A stretch of 7,724 nt of DNA, from positions 1 to 7,724 of the forward strand of contig DAOUPC010000128.1 in the NCBI GenBank assembly GCA_030626365.1. The letters are read 5' to 3'. Made by a program: the position numbers and the translations under genes. Position 1 is the first letter of the stretch, and the number at the start of each line of letters is the position of its first letter. Below the pieces are notes generated by a model, which was not told the DNA's origin, made no database searches, and saw only the letters and a program-made list of their open reading frames with translations. The stretch comes from Paracoccaceae bacterium. GTDB taxonomy: Bacteria; Pseudomonadota; Alphaproteobacteria; Rhodobacterales; Rhodobacteraceae. This document shows positions 1 through 5,152 of this stretch, piece after piece.

Positions 1-308
1 ATGATTTCTTCGGCGCTTAGTTTGTTGACGGAAAACCGCCCCCTCACCAGCGCCAGCCGGTTCCAGTCAAGCACCGCGTTGTTGATGGTCATCCAGACGC
101 CATCATCATCCGATACGGTCAGTTGTTTGATCGTCGCGCGCGAACTGAACGCGCCATCCAGCCCGGTCACCTTGATGAAACGGTTTTCGCCTGACAGGTT
201 GTCCTCGAGGAAATCAACCAACAGCCCGCCAGAATCATCATCCTGCGCCCAGACCGGGGCTGACAGGCAGCAAAGCCAGATCAGCGCATATGCGATAAGC
301 CGCCTCAA
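1..308 (-). CDS. tamB: TamB, inner-membrane-anchored component of the translocation and assembly module (N-terminal part, cut by window edge)
   Basis: Reading leftward from a TTG at 308, the frame is open to the window edge and gives 102 complete codons. The protein begins M-RRLIAYALIWLCCLSAPVWA-QDDD: two arginines, a hydrophobic core and an AxA-like end near residue 21, which is a signal peptide or signal anchor. The following stretch (LLVDFLEDNLSGENRFIKVTGLDGAF, then a DDGVWMTINNAVLDWNRLALVRGRF-like segment) matches the opening of alphaproteobacterial TamB (DUF490) proteins, which are normally over 1,000 residues. In the known system TamB is a long beta-rich protein that spans the periplasm and works with the TamA barrel in inserting outer-membrane proteins or moving lipid. 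I chose TTG because the only nearby ATG (in CATATG) runs into a stop after two codons, and TTG retains the whole signal peptide. The start overlaps the tamA stop as TTGA, with AGGG eight bases upstream, so coupled translation is likely. The identity is firm from context and N-terminus; the body of the protein cannot be seen. Confidence 0.85.
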   Translation of the reverse strand, partial: MRRLIAYALIWLCCLSAPVWAQDDDSGGLLVDFLEDNLSGENRFIKVTGLDGAFSSRATIKQLTVSDDDGVWMTINNAVLDWNRLALVRGRFSVNKLSAEEI

Positions 309-2122
309 AACGCCTGCCCTATCCCAAGATAGAATTGCAGCCCGTCGCCGGTTGTTCCGTCTATCGGCATGGCCAGATCAAGGCGCAGCGGACCAAACCC
401 GCCCAGATCATACCGCAGCCCAAGCCCGGCCCCCGAATGATACGGCGACCCGGAACTGATCATCGAACCGGCATCAATCGCGCCAAAGTCATAGAACCCG
501 ACCAGCGATAGCTTTTTGCTAACCCGGCCCCGAATTTCCGCCGACACCGCCAGAATTGACCGGCCCCCGGCGATCAGCCCCCCCACCGGGGTTCCCAGCG
601 ATTCAAACGGTTGCCCCCGCACGGTCCCGGCCCCGCCTGAAAAGAACAGGTATTCCGGTGACGTGCTGCTTTGGCTGGCCCCCAGTACCGATCCGGCCTG
701 TACCCGCCCGGCCAATACCACCGAACCCGATTGGGTCAGGCTGATATAACCACGCCCGTCAATCATCACCTGGGTGCCCGATTCGGTATTTGAAAACCCG
801 GTGAATGGCGTGACCCTTGCGTCCAGAAACACGCCGCTTGTGGCGTTGACCTTGTGGTTTCTCTTGTCCCACTCGACCTTGATCGGCAGGGTAAGCAGCT
901 TGAACTTGCGGCCCGTTCCAAAGGCGTCATCGGCAATGGTTACCCCCCCACCCAGTGACATTTCGCCAAACAACTGGTCCGAATACACCCGCCGCGCGCC
1001 GATCCCGACAAAGCCGCGCAAGACATTGTAATGGGTCTGGTCCCGGCGCTCGATCTCGGCGAGGTAGAATATGTTGTCATCCGGGCCCAATGTGGCAGGC
1101 CGGTCCAGACGCAGCGACAGACGGCCATCCGCCTGTTCCGGCCCGCCCAGATTGCGCAGTGTTGCCTCAAACCGCAGACGCTCTGCGGCCCCCCACAGGT
1201 TACGGTGGGTCCACTTGGCCGACAGGTCCAGACCGTCGCTGGATGACAGTTCGACGCCAAAGGAAATCTGGCGCAGCGGCATGTCCGTAACGCTGGTCAC
1301 AAAATCCAGCGTTCCATCAGGGTTGGGCTGGTCCGCCTCTTTGATCGAAACCGATAAAAACGTGCCGGTCCGGCGCAGCCGGGTGCCGACCTGTTGCACC
1401 AGTTCGGGGTTAAAGGTTTCGCCGGTCGGGAAACCGGCGATCCGGGCGATTGCCTCGCGGCGCACACGCGATTCTCCGGTGACGGCCATAGCCCCAAAAT
1501 CCAGCTTTGGTCCGGGCAACATACGGATATCGGCGTCCAGTACCGCATCGTGGTTGTTGGCCGTGATCCTTTGCCCCCCAACATCCACCTTGGCATGCCC
1601 GACACTGCGCCAGCCATCGATGCCGGCAAGGGCTGCATCACGGATCGCCCCGGTAGTTGCCAACTGGCCACGGGCATAGGTGGCGGGCAAGCGGGTGTCC
1701 GGGGCAAGCGGGCCAATGTCGGCCTGGCCAAATCGAAACAGCGGGCCGGTTTTTACGTCAATCACGATCTGCGCCACGCTGCGGGGGGTGTTCAGCGGAC
1801 CGATATAGGCCGCCTCTTGCCCGTCCAGCCGGATGTGTACCACCGGGGCGAAATAGCCTTCGTCGTAAAGAACCTGCACCAGCGTGCGATAATCGGATAA
1901 TGATGCAGCCAGCAATTCCTGGGCACTGTCCAGCCCCCGTGCACTGGCCGACATCGTTGAGGATGCCTCGCGCAACCGGTCCGCCAGATCGTCGGGTGCC
2001 CCCGGTGCCCTTAGTGTGGTTTGCGCCGCCAAAACCAGCCCCGGCAACAGGGCGACCATCAAGGTAGCGCACACCGTGGCGATGCCACGTGTCACGCTAT
2101 CCCATCGACCTTTTGACTGCAT
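305..2122 (-). CDS. tamA: TamA, Omp85-family outer-membrane barrel of the translocation and assembly module
   Basis: This 605-residue protein is of usual length for TamA. Residues 1-33 form a signal peptide (MQSKGRWDSVTRG, then a hydrophobic core ending LAA). Residues about 75-280 are the periplasmic POTRA region; segments such as VLYDEGYFAPVV and LRRTGTFLSVSI have typical POTRA pattern. Residues about 285-605 are the 16-strand barrel of the Omp85 type (bacterial surface antigen domain). It carries the lid-loop motif VRGQPFE at 501-507, the YDFG motif at 544-547, and a terminal phenylalanine (IGQAF) as expected of an outer-membrane sorting signal. TamA in the outer membrane pairs with TamB, whose gene overlaps its stop, so the two are an operon. 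The frame is open for 41 more codons to an ATG at 2245, but I start at 2122 because GGAG lies seven bases upstream and a clean signal peptide begins there. It resembles BamA, but has fewer POTRA repeats and sits next to tamB. Confidence 0.93.
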   Translation of the reverse strand: MQSKGRWDSVTRGIATVCATLMVALLPGLVLAAQTTLRAPGAPDDLADRLREASSTMSASARGLDSAQELLAASLSDYRTLVQVLYDEGYFAPVVHIRLDGQEAAYIGPLNTPRSVAQIVIDVKTGPLFRFGQADIGPLAPDTRLPATYARGQLATTGAIRDAALAGIDGWRSVGHAKVDVGGQRITANNHDAVLDADIRMLPGPKLDFGAMAVTGESRVRREAIARIAGFPTGETFNPELVQQVGTRLRRTGTFLSVSIKEADQPNPDGTLDFVTSVTDMPLRQISFGVELSSSDGLDLSAKWTHRNLWGAAERLRFEATLRNLGGPEQADGRLSLRLDRPATLGPDDNIFYLAEIERRDQTHYNVLRGFVGIGARRVYSDQLFGEMSLGGGVTIADDAFGTGRKFKLLTLPIKVEWDKRNHKVNATSGVFLDARVTPFTGFSNTESGTQVMIDGRGYISLTQSGSVVLAGRVQAGSVLGASQSSTSPEYLFFSGGAGTVRGQPFESLGTPVGGLIAGGRSILAVSAEIRGRVSKKLSLVGFYDFGAIDAGSMISSGSPYHSGAGLGLRYDLGGFGPLRLDLAMPIDGTTGDGLQFYLGIGQAF

Positions 2123-2129
2123 GGAAAGG

Positions 2130-2133
2130 CTCC
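2130..2133 (-). promoter_or_regulatory. Ribosome binding site of tamA
   Basis: GGAG on the minus strand lies seven bases before the ATG at 2122. It decides the start against the upstream ATG at 2245, which would add 41 residues in front of an obvious signal peptide. Confidence 0.7.
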
Positions 2134-2312
2134 GGTTTACCTGAATTCGCGCGCGCAGCGATCCCCCCGGACAAGCCACAATGCCTGTATCAGATAACAC
2201 GGGGCCGAATAGGTTAGAAACCCAATTCAGGCGTTCAGACCCCAAATATCGTGGTTCAAAGCGGCAAATCGCCTATACTTGGTGGTGTTTTCGGTATGAA
2301 CCGGGTGTCAGC

Positions 2313-3542
2313 CTACATTTGGGTGGCACGATACCAGCGCGCTATGGCGGCCCGGTCGGCGGGTTCCATAAAGGTCACGTTGGCGGGGGGCATGGCGTGG
2401 GTGATACCCGCCTGCAAATAGATCGCGCGTGCATTGCGGGCCACATCGGCCCTTGTTTCCAGCAACACACCCTTGGGGGCCCAGTGGATGCCATCCCAAA
2501 ACGGTTCGCGGGCGTGGCACATCGAACAGCGGCCCAACACAATTTCATGCGCTTCGTCAAAGCCATTGGCGCTGGCCATGCGTTGTTCATATGGGGTCAG
2601 ATCGCGGGCCTCTGCCTTTTCCAGGGGTTCTGGTGCGCCCGGACTGGACAGCCAGACGATGGTCAGAAACAGCACCGCCGTCACCGCCCATGTCCAAAGC
2701 GGGTTACCTTTGCGGGCATGTTGCGTGTTGAAGTAATGGCGGATCGTTACGCCCATCAGAAACACCAGCGATGCGATGATCCAATTATATTCGGTGGCAA
2801 AGGCCAGCGGATAATGGTTCGACAGCATCAGGAAGATGACCGGCAATGTCAGATAGTTGTTATGGGTCGAACGCAGTTTCGCTATTTTTCCATACTTGGG
2901 GTCCGGGGTGCGCCCGGCCTGCAAATCCGCCACCACGATGCGCTGGTTCGGCATGATGATAAAAAATACGTTGGCCGTCATGATGGTTGCGGTGAAGGCC
3001 CCCAGGTGCAGCATCATCGCCCGCCCGGTGAATATCTGGTTATATCCCCAGCCCATCGCCACCAGCAGGGCAAACAACAGCACCATCAACAGGGTTGGCC
3101 GCTCTGCCAGACCGGATTTGCACAGACGGTCGTAAATCAGCCAGCCAATGCTTAGCGATGCGGCGGAAATGGCAATACCCTGCCAGATTGTCAGATCGGC
3201 CTTGTTGGCATCGATCAGAAACAGTTCGGCACCGGCCCAATAGACGATCATCAGCATCGCCATCCCACTTAGCCAGGTGGAATAGCTTTCCCATTTGAAC
3301 CAGGTCAGATGCTCGGGCATTGCTTCGGGGGCGACCAGAAACTTGCGGATGTGATAAAATCCACCGCCGTGGACCTGCCATTCTTCGCCATGCGCGCCAA
3401 CCGGCAGGCCGGGGGCCTTGCGCAGACCAAGGTCCAGCGCAATGAAATAAAACGAAGAACCGATCCAGGCGATTGCCGTGATCATATGCAACCAGCGCAC
3501 GGCAAAACCGGTCCAGTCCCAAAGTATAGCGAAATCATACAT
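2313..3542 (-). CDS. puuD: PuuD, membrane urate hydroxylase/oxidase with C-terminal cytochrome c domain
   Basis: This 409-residue protein matches the PuuD family: a membrane urate oxidase domain (DUF989) followed by a c-type cytochrome. Residues 1-300 contain about eight hydrophobic helices (near 12-36, 88-110, 119-138, 149-168, 175-197, 228-248, 252-268 and 283-300), with the family-typical WLHMITAIAWIGSSFYF in the first. The C-terminal domain holds the haem-binding motif CSMCH at 339-343 and a likely axial methionine at 384 in HAMPP. The haem domain should face the periplasm, where c-type haem is attached. The published proposal for the family is that urate is oxidised to 5-hydroxyisourate and electrons leave through the cytochrome to the respiratory chain rather than forming hydrogen peroxide. 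The ATG has GGAG nine bases upstream. The gene is read away from a LysR regulator 96 bases off, and its stop lies 190 bases before tamA. No other urate pathway enzyme lies in the window. It appears intact. Confidence 0.92.
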   Translation of the reverse strand: MYDFAILWDWTGFAVRWLHMITAIAWIGSSFYFIALDLGLRKAPGLPVGAHGEEWQVHGGGFYHIRKFLVAPEAMPEHLTWFKWESYSTWLSGMAMLMIVYWAGAELFLIDANKADLTIWQGIAISAASLSIGWLIYDRLCKSGLAERPTLLMVLLFALLVAMGWGYNQIFTGRAMMLHLGAFTATIMTANVFFIIMPNQRIVVADLQAGRTPDPKYGKIAKLRSTHNNYLTLPVIFLMLSNHYPLAFATEYNWIIASLVFLMGVTIRHYFNTQHARKGNPLWTWAVTAVLFLTIVWLSSPGAPEPLEKAEARDLTPYEQRMASANGFDEAHEIVLGRCSMCHAREPFWDGIHWAPKGVLLETRADVARNARAIYLQAGITHAMPPANVTFMEPADRAAIARWYRATQM

Positions 3543-3638
3543 GATGGTGTTCTCCGACAGATTTACACCAGACTAGGCAAAGCTGTGTTTCTTCGGTATT
3601 CCCGTATATTATCAAGCTGTATCAAAAAATCTGGAATA
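3543..3638. promoter_or_regulatory. Divergent puuD/lysR-type promoter region with candidate operator
   Basis: This 96-base gap separates the starts of puuD (leftward) and the LysR-type regulator (rightward), so both promoters should lie here or overlap the genes. It is visibly more AT-rich than the flanking coding sequence, especially at 3604-3638. A direct repeat, TATCAA at 3610-3615 and again at 3620-3625, is spaced exactly ten bases apart, one helical turn, as would suit a regulator binding one face of DNA. A loose dyad with T and A ends (TATTCCCGTATATTA) spans 3598-3612 and could be a LysR-type T-Nx-A box, but it is imperfect. TATATT or TATTAT at 3605-3612 could be the -10 of the regulator; no good -35 is visible for either promoter. 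That this region is regulatory follows from gene layout; the exact sites are inference. Confidence 0.45.
3552..3555 (-). promoter_or_regulatory. Ribosome binding site of puuD
   Basis: GGAG on the minus strand lies nine bases before the puuD ATG at 3542, supporting that start. Confidence 0.6.
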
Positions 3639-4556
3639 ATGTCCTACCTCGACAACATCCGAACCTTTGTACGTGTTTACGAACTGGGCAGCATGTCAGC
3701 CGCTGGCCGGGACCTGCGCATTTCGCCTGCCGTTACCTCGGCGCGTATCTCGCAACTGGAAGAGCACCTGTCCGTACGACTGTTTCAACGAACCACCCGA
3801 AACCTGAGCCCAACCGAACAGGGCAAGGCGTTTTATGGCGGCGCGGTATCAGTCCTTGATGCGGTGGACGACGCCGAGGCCAGCGTCGCCAGCCTGACCG
3901 ACAACCCGCGCGGGTCACTTTATGTGGCGGCCCCCCTGGGGTTGGGACGGCGGTTGATTGCCCCCGAGGTGCCGGCCTTTCTTAAGGATTATCCGCAAAT
4001 CAACATACGCCTGCGTCTTAGCGACCGTGTGGTTGACCTGACCACCGAAGGGCTGGATCTGGCGTTTTTCCTGGGTCAACCTGCCGACAGTAACCTGCGC
4101 ATCCGTAAAATTACCGATTGCCAAAGGGTCATGTGTGCCTCTCCTGGCTATATCCAGGAACATGGAAACCCGGTCGATGGGGCCGAATTGCTGAGCGGTG
4201 GGCATGAATGCCTGAACCTGCGTTTTCCCGGCGCACCCGAATTTCAGTGGCGCCTGATCACCCCGGATGGCCCGCAACGGTTTGCGGTCAAGGGGCGTTA
4301 TGAATGTGATGATGGTGATGTCCTGACCGACTGGGCGTTGTCTGGGCAGGGGATTGCCATGAAGCCGGTATTCGAAGTGGCCGACCACCTTCTGTCAGGT
4401 GCATTGGTGCGCGTGGCCACCGCCACCCCCCCCGAACCGGTTCAGATGGCCTGTCTTTATACCCACCGCCGCCATCAGGACCCCAAGACACGCCTGTTCA
4501 TGGATTTCATGACCGATCATGTCGGCAAGGCCATCAAGGAAGCCGAACGGGGGTGA
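3639..4556 (+). CDS. LysR-family transcriptional regulator (CrgA-like), divergent from puuD
   Basis: This 305-residue protein has the standard LysR length and layout. Residues 2-61 are the winged helix-turn-helix DNA-binding domain, with the signature at about 18-50 (GSMSAAGRDLRISPAVTSAR followed by ISQLEEHLSVRLFQRT) and the RNLSPTEQG wing. A linker helix runs to about 88, and residues about 92-297 form the periplasmic-binding-protein-like effector domain (SLYVAAPLGLGRRLIAPEVP onward), of the type found in the CrgA/DmlR branch. The frame is open upstream to 3309, but that stretch lies antisense to puuD; the ATG at 3639 gives the family's usual N-terminus. Only a weak GGA three bases before it is visible, so translation may be poor. 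LysR regulators commonly control a divergent neighbour, so puuD is the likely target and urate or a related purine the likely ligand; both are inference. The gene converges on the YbjN-type gene 54 bases beyond its stop. Confidence 0.9.
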   Translation: MSYLDNIRTFVRVYELGSMSAAGRDLRISPAVTSARISQLEEHLSVRLFQRTTRNLSPTEQGKAFYGGAVSVLDAVDDAEASVASLTDNPRGSLYVAAPLGLGRRLIAPEVPAFLKDYPQINIRLRLSDRVVDLTTEGLDLAFFLGQPADSNLRIRKITDCQRVMCASPGYIQEHGNPVDGAELLSGGHECLNLRFPGAPEFQWRLITPDGPQRFAVKGRYECDDGDVLTDWALSGQGIAMKPVFEVADHLLSGALVRVATATPPEPVQMACLYTHRRHQDPKTRLFMDFMTDHVGKAIKEAERG

Positions 4557-4610
4557 TCACGCCCCCCCCGCATCGATTGACACCCCACAGGGACAGGTTT
4601 TACCCCGCCC

Positions 4611-5078
4611 TTACCAGTCTATGAAATCTTCGAACTCCAGAACCTTTGTTACCCAGGTGCCCATCAGTGCCGCAAAATCATTTGCGTCGATACCAGAGCT
4701 TCCAAGATAGATATCATGTTCGATCCGTGTGCTTCCCGCCTCTGTGACATACGCACGTGCGAACCGGTTTGCCCCGTTCCATTCGTTGACGCGGGACAGG
4801 CGCACGCTCCCCTTAGTCTTATAGCCGGCAAACAGTTGCAGTTCGGTACAGTTCGTATTGTCCCGGCATCCGTAAAAGTAGATCGGCACTGACGTTCCAT
4901 AGTAATCGACGTTGATTTTGGGGTCACCGGCATCGTCCGTGGTCAACGTGACATCCAACCCTTCGCCCTTGAAGAATTCCGCGACACTATCCGGGTTTTT
5001 TGCAATGATTTGCTGGGCATGCCCCATTTGAGGAAAAAGAAATAGTGCGGCGACAATCGCTGTTGAAAATATATTCAT
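4611..5078 (-). CDS. Exported YbjN-domain protein of unknown function
   Basis: This 155-residue protein starts with a clear signal peptide (MNIFSTAIVAALFLFPQMGHA, cleavage after residue 21), so the mature protein of about 134 residues should be periplasmic. The rest resembles alphaproteobacterial YbjN-domain proteins: a short helix (SVAEFFKGEGLDVTL), strands with the pattern DYYGTSVPIYFYGC, a CRDNTNC pair at 71 and 77 that could form a disulphide, then RVNEWNGANRFARAYV, and a final helix entered by DANDFAALMGTWV. The family's fold is related to type III secretion chaperone-like proteins, but its biochemical role is unknown, so I give no function. GGGAAGG six bases before the ATG supports the start. 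It lies 74 bases after smc on the same strand, so it may be read from smc or from its own weak promoter in that gap. The gene looks less GC-rich than smc, which is common for small exported proteins and not by itself evidence of transfer. Confidence 0.8.
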   Translation of the reverse strand: MNIFSTAIVAALFLFPQMGHAQQIIAKNPDSVAEFFKGEGLDVTLTTDDAGDPKINVDYYGTSVPIYFYGCRDNTNCTELQLFAGYKTKGSVRLSRVNEWNGANRFARAYVTEAGSTRIEHDIYLGSSGIDANDFAALMGTWVTKVLEFEDFIDW

Positions 5079-5084
5079 GGTTTA

Positions 5085-5091
5085 CCTTCCC
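5085..5091 (-). promoter_or_regulatory. Ribosome binding site of the YbjN-domain gene
   Basis: GGGAAGG on the minus strand lies six bases before the ATG at 5078, a purine-rich site at normal spacing that fixes the start. Confidence 0.6.
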
Positions 5092-5103
5092 TTTTATATC
5101 AGC

Positions 5104-5132
5104 AGGTTAGAACAACATTACACGCCTCACAA
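5104..5132 (-). promoter_or_regulatory. Possible sigma-70-type promoter for the YbjN-domain gene
   Basis: On the minus strand, TTGTGA at 5132-5127 and TAACCT at 5109-5104 are separated by 17 bases, the usual -35/-10 spacing. The -35 is good; the -10 matches only at three of six positions. Transcription would begin near 5097 and leave a leader of about 19 bases holding the ribosome binding site. It would let the gene be expressed independently of smc. The call rests on pattern alone. Confidence 0.3.
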
Positions 5133-5152
5133 GGTTTGGTTTGTCATGGCCT

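Noticed and set aside
2123..2245. 41-codon N-terminal extension of tamA to an ATG at 2245
   Set aside because: It would bury the signal peptide, and the internal ATG at 2122 has a well-placed GGAG.
2123..2312. Promoter of tamA and a possible leader hairpin (CCTGAATT at 2140-2147 pairing with AATTCAGG at 2224-2231)
   Set aside because: A promoter is expected in this 190-base gap, but I found no convincing -35/-10 pair. The eight-base inverted repeat has a 76-base loop and does not extend, so it is probably chance.
2181..3155. Long plus-strand open frame of 324 codons opposite puuD
   Set aside because: The predicted protein is rich in H, Q and G with no recognisable domain, and it lies antisense to the well-supported puuD gene; it is a shadow of GC-rich codon use.
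3309..3638. Upstream in-frame extension of the LysR regulator
   Set aside because: Most of it is antisense to puuD and does not resemble any protein; the LysR N-terminus begins normally at the ATG at 3639.
4547..4570. G5/C8 hairpin around the LysR-type gene stop, including GTGATCAC, as a convergent terminator
   Set aside because: The stem is short, overlaps the stop codon, and is not followed by a T-run on either strand.
4611..5078. Lower GC of the YbjN-domain gene as a sign of horizontal transfer
   Set aside because: The difference is judged by eye only, the gene is short, and its family is normal for this lineage; no mobile element flanks it.
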